NCBI GenBank assembly: GCA_035633215.1
Contig: DASQFI010000031.1
Location: 1-64,000 of the forward strand
Length of the DNA stretch: 64,000 bases
Reading direction: 5' to 3'
Origin: DASQFI01 sp035633215
Lineage (GTDB): Bacteria; Acidobacteriota; Vicinamibacteria; Vicinamibacterales; SCN-69-37
Positions 50,910 to 59,610 of this stretch are shown here, piece by piece (the stretch's first letter is position 1; the number at the start of each line of letters is the position of its first letter). The position numbers and the translations under genes were made by a program. The notes below the pieces were generated by a model. That model did not search any database, was not told the origin of the DNA, and worked only from the letters and a program-made list of their open reading frames with translations.

Positions 50910-52046
50910 ATGGCGGGAGAGCAAAAGCAGAATTTCATTGGCCGACACCTCGTCAACATTCGCCTCACCGGCCCCGGATCGGAAAAGGACACACGGCACC
51001 ACGAGATCGCGATCGACGGTCACCCGGCGACGTATCTGCCCGGCGACGCACTCGGCGTGCATCCGCGCAACAACCCGGCGCTCGTCGACCGTGTGCTCTC
51101 CTCTGTCGGCGCGCGCGGCGACGAAGTGGTGGCCGCCTCCGACGGCTCCGCCGTGCCGCTCGGGCAGGCGCTGATCGAGACGTACAACCTGAACACGCCG
51201 AGCCGGAAGCTGTTCGAGATCCTGATCGCGCGCGGGGCGGCCGACCTGGCGCCGCTTCTCGACAAGGCCAACGCCGAGCAATTCAAGCACTTCGTGCATG
51301 GGTGGAACGAAGGCCACGACGTCCTCGATCTTCTCGAGGCCTACCCGGCCTGCCGGCTCACGCCGGTCGAGCTGGTCGAGTCGCTCCGCAAGAGCCTCCC
51401 ACGCCTGTATTCGATCGCGTCGAGCCTGAGCGCCCACCCCGGTGAGGTGCACTTGCTCGTCGTGTCCGTCCGATTCCCCATTCGCGGACGCGAGCGCGAG
51501 GGTGTCGCATCCACGTGGCTTGCCGACCGGTGGCCGATCGACGCGACCGCGCCCATGTACCTTCAGAATCAGCAAAAACACTTCGCGATGCCGGCCGACC
51601 CGTCGCGACCTCTGATCATGGTCGGGCCGGGCACCGGTCTCGCCCCGTTCCGCGCGTTTGTCGCAGAACGGCGCGCCACGGGCGCGACTGGCAGCAACTG
51701 GCTGTTCTTCGGCGAGCAGCGGCGCGGCACCGATTTTTTCTATGAGAGCGAACTGAACGACTACGTGCGCGACGGGCTGTTGCGGCTCGATACCGCATTC
51801 TCACGCGATCAGGCGCACAAAGTCTACGTGCAGCACCGCATGCGCGAGCAGGCACGGGACATCTGGGCGTGGCTCGAGGACGGCGCCGAGTTCTTCGTCT
51901 GCGGAGACAAGGAGCGCATGGCGGCCGACGTCGAGCACGAGCTCCACGCGATTGCCGAGACGATCGGCGGCCGCACGCCGGATCAGGCGAAGGAGTACGT
52001 CGAGAATCTCAGAAAGACGAAACGATACAAGAGAGATGTGTACTGA
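50910..52046 (+). CDS. CysJ-like NADPH flavoprotein reductase without flavodoxin domain
   Basis: The 378-residue protein begins with FIGRHLVNIRLTGPGSEKDT and contains an FAD-binding domain (RLYSIASS at 165-172, GVASTWLAD near 198-206) and an NADP-binding domain (MVGPGTGLAPFRAF at 237-250, FFGEQRRGTDFFYESEL, VCGDKERMAADV) and ends KRDVY with a terminal Tyr that stacks on FAD. This is the C-terminal part of sulfite reductase alpha (CysJ) and cytochrome P450 reductase without the FMN flavodoxin. The single-domain form exists in many bacteria. It could reduce sulfite reductase, a ferredoxin or a flavodoxin partner; none of the genes near it is a sulfur gene. Confidence 0.9.
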   Translation: MAGEQKQNFIGRHLVNIRLTGPGSEKDTRHHEIAIDGHPATYLPGDALGVHPRNNPALVDRVLSSVGARGDEVVAASDGSAVPLGQALIETYNLNTPSRKLFEILIARGAADLAPLLDKANAEQFKHFVHGWNEGHDVLDLLEAYPACRLTPVELVESLRKSLPRLYSIASSLSAHPGEVHLLVVSVRFPIRGREREGVASTWLADRWPIDATAPMYLQNQQKHFAMPADPSRPLIMVGPGTGLAPFRAFVAERRATGATGSNWLFFGEQRRGTDFFYESELNDYVRDGLLRLDTAFSRDQAHKVYVQHRMREQARDIWAWLEDGAEFFVCGDKERMAADVEHELHAIAETIGGRTPDQAKEYVENLRKTKRYKRDVY

Positions 52047-52052
52047 GTCGGG

Positions 52053-53045
52053 TCAAGACCGTCTCACGAACCATTGTGCGGCTAACACAAACCAGAGACC
52101 GACCAGGACGAGGCTCACGGGTACGGCTTGCGGCCATGGACCGAGCGATCGAAGAATCGCGTACGCGAGCCCAGCGGCGCCCACGCCGAGCGTGATGACG
52201 ACGATACCGGCCGTGCGAAGCCCGCGCGCGACTTCACGCCGCTGAGCCAGACGGGTGTCCTGGGGATCTGACGTGCTTCGAAAGTACTGCAGCCGAATCG
52301 CCCAGAGGATTCCCGCGCCAGTCACCAGAATGAACAGGCCCGCCGCGATGAACGACGGCGTGAGCTGCTGACCGAGTGCGGCGCGTGTCTGCCAGTGCGG
52401 CTCGATCATCGGGACGGCGTCGAGCGCCAGTTCCACATGGAGAATCCCCGGCTCGTGGCGCTCGATGCTGGCTTTCGTCGCGACGAGCGCGTCGGTCGTG
52501 GCTTCCCACTGCCAGCCAGACGCATCGATGTCAGGACCACTGAGCGTGCGCGTGCCGTGCGGCAGGGTGACGGACACACGAGCCGACCCGATGTCGTACG
52601 GCCGGGCGGCGGGCAATACGGGCCAGAGCACGCTTCCGCGCATGCCCTGAATCTCAACAACGCCGGTCGCGCGATAGCGAAGCTCGAGCGTGTGAGAGGT
52701 CTCGGAGGCCGCCGGCAGCCGCCACTGCACCGCGAGGCGCGGACCAGACTCGATCCAGATCTGACCCGGATTCCCGGTTTGAGTGGCGGGGCGGCCGTTG
52801 ATCAACGCGGAGACGTCGGCGAACTCATCCGTTCGCTCGCCGCCGATCCGCCGCTCGAAGGCCGCCGGTGACGCCGGATCGGTACGGACGACGATCTGCT
52901 CGCGGATCTGGACCGATCCGTCAGGCCGGAGGAGAACGTCGGCGTCGAAGCGCTCGACCGCACGGATACCCGTAGAGGTCTGCGCGCAATCACTCGCGAA
53001 AAAGCAGAACAGCGAAACCACGGCCGCCCGAACACTCAAACACAC
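52053..53045 (-). CDS. DUF2207-like membrane protein
   Basis: GTG 53045 gives 330 residues with an N-terminal signal (CLSVRAAVVSLFCFFASDCA). The first 200 residues are an extracytoplasmic beta domain: RFDADVLLRPDGSVQIREQI, RLAVQWRLPAASETSHTLEL, GMRGSVLWPVLPA. Three helices follow (LTPSFIAAGLFILVTGAGIL, TAGIVVITLGVGAAGLAYAI, VPVSLVLVGLWFVLAAQWFV). The order (DGSxxVxE strand, later membrane helices) is as in DUF2207 proteins, whose function is unknown. The start abuts the stop of the ABC permease gene, so it belongs to that operon. Confidence 0.8.
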   Translation of the reverse strand: MCLSVRAAVVSLFCFFASDCAQTSTGIRAVERFDADVLLRPDGSVQIREQIVVRTDPASPAAFERRIGGERTDEFADVSALINGRPATQTGNPGQIWIESGPRLAVQWRLPAASETSHTLELRYRATGVVEIQGMRGSVLWPVLPAARPYDIGSARVSVTLPHGTRTLSGPDIDASGWQWEATTDALVATKASIERHEPGILHVELALDAVPMIEPHWQTRAALGQQLTPSFIAAGLFILVTGAGILWAIRLQYFRSTSDPQDTRLAQRREVARGLRTAGIVVITLGVGAAGLAYAILRSLGPWPQAVPVSLVLVGLWFVLAAQWFVRRS

Positions 53046-54350
53046 CTATAGAGTTTCCCATCTTCTCGCCAGCGTGCGCGCGAGGGTGAGAAGCACGGCG
53101 GTCAGTCCGGTGAGCACGATGGCTTGCGGCCAGAGATCGACCAGCGGGCTGTTCCGCCAGAACACTTTCAGGTACCCGTCGAGCGCCCAGGCATTGAACG
53201 TCACCAGTCCCGCCTTCTGCATCGTCTCGCTCATCAGGAATCGCGGAAACATGCTGCCGCCAAGCGCGGACATCGTGAGGATGACGATGGTCGAGAGTCC
53301 GGAGAGTTGCGCGCGCGTCCGGCTCACGGTCGCCAGGACGAGCCCGAAGCCCGCGGCCGCCGCGGCGGTGAACGCCGTCATGACGAAGAATCCCGGCAAG
53401 TGCGGGAGCAGCGGCAATCCGAAGATCAGCGCGCCCCATGTGAACATCACGGTGAGCTGGAGCATGCCCATCATCGTGATGAATACCCACTTCCCCGCCA
53501 GCACGCCGGACATCCCGGCGCGCGACCCGATCAACCGCGCGAGCGTGCCGCTCTCTTGCTCTTCGATCAGCGACCCGCCGGCGCCCGCGCAGGAAAAGAG
53601 CAGGAACATCACCCCGATGCCGGCCGCATAAAACGACACAGTTGCCGTGTCGCCGCCGCCCGGCTGCAGGACGTTGACGAGCTCGATCGGCACGCCGAAC
53701 GCCGCGGCCATCCCGCCGGCCGACTGCCCGCCCCCGCCAGCCTGCCCTCCCGTCGTGGACGGTGCGCCCTTCCGCAGCTCCGTGACCCACTGATCGACCG
53801 ACGCCCGTTGCTGCGGCGTCATCGGGCCGCTGTACTTCTCGAACATCGCCAGCCCCTCGACGGCCATCGTCTCCGGCGCGGCCGTGAAGCTGACCTTCTG
53901 CAGCAGGCCCTGCACGACCTGCGGTGCGATCGGATCCGAGACGTCCGCGAGAATCTGCACTTTGGGTGCGGCGCTCGACCCGTCGGACCAGAACTTTCTC
54001 GAGGCCCCGAAACCCTTCGGCAGCACGACGGCGACCGATAAGGCACCATCGCGGATGAGCTTCTCAGCGGAGGCGCGATTGAGCACGTCGCCCTTCCCGT
54101 CCTGGCCAGCCGTGGTGCGCACGCGCAGGGCGCCCTCGGCCTGAAGCGCGGCGAGGAGCGCCTTCGAGTACTCCGAGTCGTCCTCGTCCACGACGGCGAT
54201 CGGCACGCGACGGGTGGCCGGGTTGCGCTGATTGCCGAAGACGCCCGCGAAAATCGAGAAGAAGATCACCGGAAGGACGAACGTCAACGAGAGCGCGACG
54301 CGATCACGCCGGAAGTTGATCCACCCGATTCGAAGCAGCGTTCCCATCAT
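53046..54350 (-). CDS. ABC-2 type transporter permease
   Basis: The 434-residue protein has an N-terminal helix (RVALSLTFVLPVIFFSIFAG), a periplasmic domain of about 190 residues starting with RRVPIAVVDEDDSEYSKAL and five C-terminal helices, among them GVMFLLFSCAGAGGSLIEEQ with ESGTLARLIGS as the amphipathic coupling segment. This is the ABC-2/YhgE-like permease family (NatB/YhfI-like). Partner is the ATPase at 54361. A Gly-rich stretch (GGQAGGGGQSAGGM) is in the periplasmic domain. It likely exports a drug, lipid or peptide. Confidence 0.92.
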   Translation of the reverse strand: MMGTLLRIGWINFRRDRVALSLTFVLPVIFFSIFAGVFGNQRNPATRRVPIAVVDEDDSEYSKALLAALQAEGALRVRTTAGQDGKGDVLNRASAEKLIRDGALSVAVVLPKGFGASRKFWSDGSSAAPKVQILADVSDPIAPQVVQGLLQKVSFTAAPETMAVEGLAMFEKYSGPMTPQQRASVDQWVTELRKGAPSTTGGQAGGGGQSAGGMAAAFGVPIELVNVLQPGGGDTATVSFYAAGIGVMFLLFSCAGAGGSLIEEQESGTLARLIGSRAGMSGVLAGKWVFITMMGMLQLTVMFTWGALIFGLPLLPHLPGFFVMTAFTAAAAAGFGLVLATVSRTRAQLSGLSTIVILTMSALGGSMFPRFLMSETMQKAGLVTFNAWALDGYLKVFWRNSPLVDLWPQAIVLTGLTAVLLTLARTLARRWETL

Positions 54351-54360
54351 CGCATCCCCG

Positions 54361-55305
54361 TCACTCTCTCAGCTCGCGGCCGGTGAGCTTGATGAACACG
54401 TCCTGAAGCGTCGACCCGGCGATCGCGACGTCGATCACTTCGCCGTGTGCTCCTGAGACGCCGGAGAGGAGCCGCCCAACTTCATTGCCAACGTCGTGTA
54501 CCTGCGCCGTGAGCGTGCGCCGGCTCTCGTCGATCGCGGCGCCGGCGGGCACGGCCACGGCGGTCGGCAGCGGCTGGGCCAGCGTGATCCGCAGCGTGCG
54601 GGCGGTCCCGAGCGTCGAGGTCACCAGGTCCTGGACCGTGCCAGCGGCCACGATCTTTCCGCGATCGATGATCACGACGCGCTCGCAGCGGCGCTCGGCT
54701 TCCTCGAGATGGTGGGTCGTGAGGAGAATCGACACGCCCGCGCGCCGCAGAGCATCGAGCATCTCGTAGATGCGCTCGCGGCTCTGCGGATCGACGCCGA
54801 CCGTAGGCTCGTCGAGCAGCACCAGCGATGGCTGGTGCACGAGCCCGCACGCGATGTTCAGCCGCCGCTTCATCCCGCCCGAGAAACGCTTCGTCAAGTC
54901 GCGCGCACGATCTTTCAGGTCCGACCACTCGAGCGCCCAGTCGACGCGGCTCTTCACATCCACGCCGCTCACACCATAGAGCCGGCCGAACGCCTCCAGG
55001 TTTTCCCTCGCCGTGAGCAGCGGGTAGATCGCGAGCTCCTGTGGCACGACGCCCAGCTCGGGCCGTTTGTCGTCGCGCGCGAGCGAGCGACCGAACAGCC
55101 GTACAGCGCCGGCGTCCAGCTTCACCCGCCCCGCAATCGCATTGATCATCGTCGTCTTGCCCGCGCCGTTCGGGCCGAGCAAGCCGACGAGCTCTCCAGC
55201 CTGCAAGGTCAGCGACGCGCCCGCGAGCGCTTCGACGGCGCCATACCGCTTGACGGCACCCTCGACGACGAGCGGCGGTCCAGGCGGCGAGGTGGACGGT
55301 GTCAT
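54361..55305 (-). CDS. ABC transporter ATP-binding protein
   Basis: The 314-residue protein has Walker A GPNGAGKTT (44-52), the Q-loop in VVPQELAIYP, signature FSGGMKRRLNIA, Walker B VLLDEPTVGVD and the switch His in LLTTHHLEEAE. A C-terminal extension of about 90 residues matches the DrrA/CcmA-type exporters. It is the first gene of the ABC operon with the permease and the DUF2207 protein. Substrate is unknown. Confidence 0.93.
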   Translation of the reverse strand: MTPSTSPPGPPLVVEGAVKRYGAVEALAGASLTLQAGELVGLLGPNGAGKTTMINAIAGRVKLDAGAVRLFGRSLARDDKRPELGVVPQELAIYPLLTARENLEAFGRLYGVSGVDVKSRVDWALEWSDLKDRARDLTKRFSGGMKRRLNIACGLVHQPSLVLLDEPTVGVDPQSRERIYEMLDALRRAGVSILLTTHHLEEAERRCERVVIIDRGKIVAAGTVQDLVTSTLGTARTLRITLAQPLPTAVAVPAGAAIDESRRTLTAQVHDVGNEVGRLLSGVSGAHGEVIDVAIAGSTLQDVFIKLTGRELRE

Positions 55306-55373
55306 CTAGACACTAGAACGCGGCCGGCCGACGACGCGTTCGTCGGAATCGGTGAACGGTAGGAAAACGTCGG

Positions 55374-56453
55374 TCAACGTCCCCGCTGCTTCTGAAAAGC
55401 CTTCAGCGCCTTGCTGCCAAGCCTGCCCTGCCGTTTGGCATCGATTGCGGCGCGCTCGTCGCGGTTCTTTTCAAACGCCGCCTGCTCGCGCTGCAGCTTG
55501 AGGTAGCTCTCGTACCGGCCGGCGTCGAACGTGCCGGAATCGACCGCCGCCTTCACCGCGCAACCGGGCTCCCGGTCGTGCCGGCAGTCACGAAAGCGAC
55601 AGGCATCGGCCAGAGCGGCGATGTCCGTGAAGGCGTCGTCGAACGCGTCGCCGGCATCCCACAACTGGAGCTCGCGCAAGCCCGGCGTGTCGATGATCAG
55701 ACCGCCTGCGTCGCGGACCACGAGCTGGCGATGCACGCTGGTGTGCCGTCCGCGCGCATCCCATTCGCGCACCTCGCCAGTCGCCAGCAGCTCGCGCTCG
55801 ACGAGTACATTCACGATCGAGGACTTGCCGGCGCCGGACGGTCCGATGAGCGCGGCGGTTCGCCCGACCACGAGGTACGACGCGAGGCTCGACACCCCTG
55901 GGGCAGCGCGCGTGCTGACCGCGTGAACCGGAACGTCACCGGCCGCGATCGTCGCTTCCGTGACGCTGCCGGCGACGTCGTCGGCCAGGTCGGCCTTGTT
56001 GAGCACGAAGACCGGATCGGCGCCGCTTCGGCGCGCGAGCACGAGGTAGCGCTCGATGCCGCGCGTGTTGACCGGCTTGTCGAGTCCGAACACGACGAAC
56101 ACGGTGTCCACATTGGCCGCGACCACCTGTTCGATCGTCTCGCGACCAGCGGCCTTGCGTGAGAACACGCTGCGTCTCGGCAGGATGGCGCGGATGACAC
56201 TCCGGCCGCCCTGTGGATCCACGCGTACGCCCACCCAGTCACCCACGGCGGGCAGCTCGTTGCGTCCACTCGCCAAATACTTGATCCGGCCGGCGGCCTC
56301 GGCGAGCAGCTCCCCCTCGGCCGTGAGGACGCGATACACGTGGTTGTGCTCGAGGCTGACGCGTCCGGGCACCAGGCCCGATTCGGCCAGTGGCGCGAAG
56401 GCCTGCTCGCGATCGAGCGTCCAGCCGAGCACGGCCAGGTCATGGAGCGTCAT
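55374..56453 (-). CDS. rsgA: Ribosome small-subunit-dependent GTPase A
   Basis: The 359-residue protein is a circularly permuted GTPase: NKAD (152-155, G4), then GPSGAGKSS (204-212, G1), DTPGLRELQLW (255-265, G3), preceded by an OB-fold (about 30-115). The zinc knuckle C285, C290, H292 and C298 is intact. RsgA removes the maturation factor RbfA and helps 30S assembly. A basic C-terminal helix (QREQAAFEKNRDERAAIDAK) is common. The divergent ankyrin gene begins 51 bases away. No known operon partners are close. Confidence 0.95.
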   Translation of the reverse strand: MTLHDLAVLGWTLDREQAFAPLAESGLVPGRVSLEHNHVYRVLTAEGELLAEAAGRIKYLASGRNELPAVGDWVGVRVDPQGGRSVIRAILPRRSVFSRKAAGRETIEQVVAANVDTVFVVFGLDKPVNTRGIERYLVLARRSGADPVFVLNKADLADDVAGSVTEATIAAGDVPVHAVSTRAAPGVSSLASYLVVGRTAALIGPSGAGKSSIVNVLVERELLATGEVREWDARGRHTSVHRQLVVRDAGGLIIDTPGLRELQLWDAGDAFDDAFTDIAALADACRFRDCRHDREPGCAVKAAVDSGTFDAGRYESYLKLQREQAAFEKNRDERAAIDAKRQGRLGSKALKAFQKQRGR

Positions 56454-56456
56454 TGT

Positions 56457-56471
56457 CTTTGCACTGCAAAG
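56457..56471. promoter_or_regulatory. Palindrome between divergent rsgA and ankyrin genes
   Basis: CTTTGCA and TGCAAAG around a central C form a 15-bp odd palindrome in the 51-bp gap, 3 bases before the rsgA start codon. It could be an operator for one or both genes; position is the only support. Confidence 0.4.
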
Positions 56472-56504
56472 TTATCTCTGATACAGTCCATGAGAGAGGC
56501 CCGT

Positions 56505-57212
56505 ATGAAGCCGCTGACGTTCGCCACACTGGTCGGACTCGTGCTCATCTTCGCCATTGCTGTTGCCGGCGCCACGTCCCGGGGCCGCACGCAGGAAGGC
56601 CCGCTCAGTCTGGCGGCGGGCCGGGGCGATGTCACCACGGTCCGATCCCTGCTCGCCAGCGGGCTCAATCCGAACACACCTGATGGTCCCCGGCACAGCC
56701 GCGCGCTCTCGACCGCCGCCCGGACGTCGCGACTAGAGGTCATGGACGCGCTTCTCGGGGCGGGCGCCGATCCGAATCTCCGTGACGCCGGCGGCAACCT
56801 CTGGGTGCCCTTGATGCACGCCATTCACAAGCACCAGCCCTCTGCCGTGAAGTTCCTGCTCGATCGCGGCGCCCGGCCCGACGGGCCTCCCGAGCTCAGG
56901 TTCACCCCGCTCATGATGGCCGTCGCGTCGGGCCAGACCGAATCGGTCGAGCGCCTGCTCGACCGCGGCGCCGATCCGCGCCGGGTCGCCCCCGGTGGGG
57001 TCACTCTCCTGACCCTCGCCGTCTCGGGCGGGGCGCTGACCGACATCGACGAGCCGCTCCTCGGCGCGTGCCATGCCGACACCGTGAAGCTGCTCCGGAC
57101 CCGGGTCCCGGATCTGGGCCTCGATCGGACCTGGCGCGGCCGCCTGGCCACACTTTTCGCGCGCCTCAACGGCTGCCGCGAGGTTCTTGCGCTCGTCGCC
57201 CCCACGAGATAA
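56505..57212 (+). CDS. Ankyrin-repeat protein, exported or membrane-anchored
   Basis: ATG 56505 starts KPLTFATLVGLVLIFAIAVA, a signal anchor. The remainder of the 235 residues has four to five ankyrin repeats: GPLSLAAGRGDVTTVRSLLA, RLEVMDALLGAGADPNLRD, QPSAVKFLLDRGARPD and QTESVERLLDRGADPRRV, with a capping part. These domains bind other proteins. An upstream ATG (56490) would add five residues. Partner is unknown; location next to rsgA is by chance or not informative. Confidence 0.85.
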   Translation: MKPLTFATLVGLVLIFAIAVAGATSRGRTQEGPLSLAAGRGDVTTVRSLLASGLNPNTPDGPRHSRALSTAARTSRLEVMDALLGAGADPNLRDAGGNLWVPLMHAIHKHQPSAVKFLLDRGARPDGPPELRFTPLMMAVASGQTESVERLLDRGADPRRVAPGGVTLLTLAVSGGALTDIDEPLLGACHADTVKLLRTRVPDLGLDRTWRGRLATLFARLNGCREVLALVAPTR

Positions 57213-57368
57213 ACCAGCAAGGCCCCCAATCCGTCAAATGCAACATCGCGCGGCCTCGGCCGGGCTGCGCGCGAGACGACCGCGGGTCACGCGTCCCCCG
57301 AACGGGATTGAACAATCCCGAAACCGCGCCGAATCGGTCACCGCTCGACCGACCGGCTGATGCATAAG

Positions 57369-57398
57369 ACCTTACCGGCCAGTATTTTACGGTAGGGT
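57369..57398. promoter_or_regulatory. Short inverted repeat upstream of the adaptor gene
   Basis: ACCTTACCG (57369-57377) and CGGTAGGGT (57390-57398) pair in eight of nine positions, 43 bases before the start codon of the HlyD-like gene. The repeat could be an operator for the efflux unit. The rest of the 228-bp gap contains no gene I can support. Confidence 0.4.
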
Positions 57399-57440
57399 CC
57401 ACCAACTAGGACGGGGTTTTGCAATGCTCTTCAATTACCT

Positions 57441-58706
57441 ATGGGCATGGACGTCAAGCGAGACCCCAAAATCCTCCGCCGGAGAAAGATCCGGAACACC
57501 ATCATCCTCGGTCTTCTGGCCGTCGCCGCCATCGCCGCGACCGTCGCGGTCTCCCGGCTCAAGCCGGCCGCGCCGAGCGTCGCACGCAGCACCGTCTGGA
57601 CAGGCATTGTGAAGAAGGGCGACTTCACCCGCGAGGTCCGAGGCGCTGGGACACTGGTGCCGGAAAACATCCAGTGGATCCCGGCGACGACGTCCGGCCG
57701 CGTCGAGGAGATCGTGTTGAGGCCAGGTGCGGTCGTGAAGCCCGGTACAGTTATTCTCAGGCTGACCAACCCTGACCTTCGCCAGCAAGTGAGCGACGCC
57801 GAGCTCGGCTGGAAGGCGGCCGTGGCGCAGCTTGAAAACCTGAAGGCCGGAATGAAGACGACGACGCTGCAGTACTCAAACGAGGTGGCCAACGCGAAGT
57901 CGGCGTTGAATCTCGCGCAGAAAGACCTCGACGCGAACCTCGAGCTGAATAAGCAGGGCATCGTGGCCGAGTTCGCGGTTCAGCAGAAGCGCGCCGCGGT
58001 TGAATCCGCCAAGAATCGGGTCGCGCTCGCTCAGAATCAGCTCACGACGAGCGAGGATACGCTCGAGTCCCAGCTGGCACCCCAGCAGGCGACGGTCAAC
58101 CAGGCGAAGGCGCGCTACGAGCAATTCGTCCGGCAGCTCGGCGACCTCCAGGTCAAGTCGACGATGTCCGGCCAGCTGCAGGAGCTCGACCCCAACGTCC
58201 AGATCGGCCGGCAGATCGGCGCCGGCGCCAACCTGGTCCGGGTCTCCGACCCGACGCGGTTGAAGGCGGAGATCCGGATCTCGGAAACACTGACCCGTGA
58301 CCTGGCCATCGGCCAGCTCGCGAAAATCGACACACGCCTCGGCATCGTCTCGGGCCGCGTGACGCGCATCGACCCAGCGGCCACGAACGGCACCGTCGGC
58401 GTGGACGTCTCGCTCGACGACGCGCTGCCTGCCGGCGCCAGACCCGACCAGAGCGTGGACGGCGTCATCGAGCTGCAACGGCTGACGAACGTCGTGTTCG
58501 TCGAGAGCCCGGCCTTCGGCCAGGAGAACCAGGCCATCCAGCTTTTCAAGCTCCAGCCCAACGGCGAAGCGGTGCGTACCGTCGTCAAACTGGGCGTGCG
58601 CTCGGTGCAGTTCGTGCAGATCCTCGACGGCCTGAAGGTGGGCGACGAAGTGGTGCTTTCCGACATGTCGCCCTATGATGCGTTCGACCGGGTGAGGATC
58701 AATTGA
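57441..58706 (+). CDS. HlyD/MacA-type periplasmic adaptor subunit of an efflux system
   Basis: The 421-residue protein (ATG 57441 or 57447) has an N-terminal membrane anchor (IRNTIILGLLAVAAIAATVA), a biotinyl-lipoyl half (GRVEEIVLRPGAVVKPGTVI), a long coiled-coil hairpin (about 125-230, ending EDTLESQLAPQQATVNQAKA), the second lipoyl half (QLQELDPNVQIGRQIGAGAN), a beta-barrel and a MacA-like membrane-proximal domain that ends GDEVVLSD. It joins an inner-membrane pump to an outer-membrane channel. The ATPase gene follows after a repeat element. The membrane permease itself is not next to it. Confidence 0.92.
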   Translation: MGMDVKRDPKILRRRKIRNTIILGLLAVAAIAATVAVSRLKPAAPSVARSTVWTGIVKKGDFTREVRGAGTLVPENIQWIPATTSGRVEEIVLRPGAVVKPGTVILRLTNPDLRQQVSDAELGWKAAVAQLENLKAGMKTTTLQYSNEVANAKSALNLAQKDLDANLELNKQGIVAEFAVQQKRAAVESAKNRVALAQNQLTTSEDTLESQLAPQQATVNQAKARYEQFVRQLGDLQVKSTMSGQLQELDPNVQIGRQIGAGANLVRVSDPTRLKAEIRISETLTRDLAIGQLAKIDTRLGIVSGRVTRIDPAATNGTVGVDVSLDDALPAGARPDQSVDGVIELQRLTNVVFVESPAFGQENQAIQLFKLQPNGEAVRTVVKLGVRSVQFVQILDGLKVGDEVVLSDMSPYDAFDRVRIN

Positions 58707-58713
58707 TGTTGAT

Positions 58714-58798
58714 GGGGACGGGGGTCAATTGTGGAAAACTCCTGGGACGCGGTCGACAGTGGAGTCCCTGGAGTTTTCCACAATTGACCCCCGTCCCC
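58714..58798. repeat. MITE/REP-like element: 29-bp perfect inverted repeat with 27-bp centre
   Basis: The arms at 58714-58742 (starting GGGGACGGGGGTCAATTG) and 58770-58798 are exact complements. The element lies between the adaptor and ATPase genes and adds a hairpin to their shared mRNA. Similar GGGGACGGGGGTCA sequences are scattered in many bacterial genomes, often near REP-type transposases; that knowledge is general and no transposase is in the window. Confidence 0.88.
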
Positions 58799-58821
58799 GA
58801 ATCGGTGCAAAAGGGGGATGC

Positions 58822-59565
58822 ATGAGTTCGACAGGTCAGCCGCTCATTCAGCTCGATGGAGTCACGAAGATCTTCTATACGGATGAGGTCGAGACCCACG
58901 CGCTCGCGGGGATCCACCTCGAGATCGCGCGCGGGGAGTACATCTCCATCGCCGGACCGTCAGGGTGCGGAAAGTCGACGCTGCTCTCGATTCTCGGCTT
59001 GCTCGACACGCCGACGGAAGGCACCTACGTTCTGAACAGCCGGTCTGTGGCCGACCTGCCGCTGTCCGAGCGCGCCCGCGTGCGCAACCGCGAGATCGGG
59101 TTCATCTTTCAGAGCTTCAACCTGATCGGCGACCTCACGGTGTACGAAAACGTCGAGCTGCCGCTCACCTACCGCGGCATGAAGTCGGCCGAGCGCAAAG
59201 AGCGCGTGATGGCGGCGCTCGAGAAGGTGGGGATGTCGCACCGCGCCAAGCACCTTCCGAGCCAGCTCTCGGGCGGTCAGCAGCAGCGCGTCGCCGTCGC
59301 CCGGGCCGTCTGCGGGTCGCCGTCGATTCTCCTTGCCGACGAGCCGACGGGCAACCTCGACTCGAAGAACGGCGAGGCCGTGATGCAGCTGCTCCAGGAG
59401 CTGCACAGCGAAGGGGCCACGATCTGCATGGTCACGCATGATCCGCGCTACGCCAAACATGCAGAGCGGTCCATCCACCTGTTCGACGGCCGGGTCGTCG
59501 AAGAGGACGCGACCCGAAGCGGCCAGAAGGACCTCGAGGAAAGCGGGTTCACTCTTGGCAGTTAG
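58822..59565 (+). CDS. MacB-type ABC transporter ATP-binding protein
   Basis: ATG 58822 (after GGGGGATG) gives 247 residues. Walker A is GPSGCGKST (45-53), followed by LLSILGLLDTPTEGTYVLN, the Q-loop FIFQSFNLIGDLTVYENVELPL, signature LSGGQQQRVAVARA, Walker B ILLADEPTGNLDS and the switch His in MVTHDPRYAK. This is the LolD/MacB/FtsE branch. With the adaptor upstream it would energise an ADOP or MacB-type permease encoded elsewhere. The coupled response regulator gene follows 45 bases later. Confidence 0.93.
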   Translation: MSSTGQPLIQLDGVTKIFYTDEVETHALAGIHLEIARGEYISIAGPSGCGKSTLLSILGLLDTPTEGTYVLNSRSVADLPLSERARVRNREIGFIFQSFNLIGDLTVYENVELPLTYRGMKSAERKERVMAALEKVGMSHRAKHLPSQLSGGQQQRVAVARAVCGSPSILLADEPTGNLDSKNGEAVMQLLQELHSEGATICMVTHDPRYAKHAERSIHLFDGRVVEEDATRSGQKDLEESGFTLGS

Positions 59566-59610
59566 GAAAGGCAGAAGGCAAAAAAAGCAGAACGACGGGA
59601 ATCACTTGCT

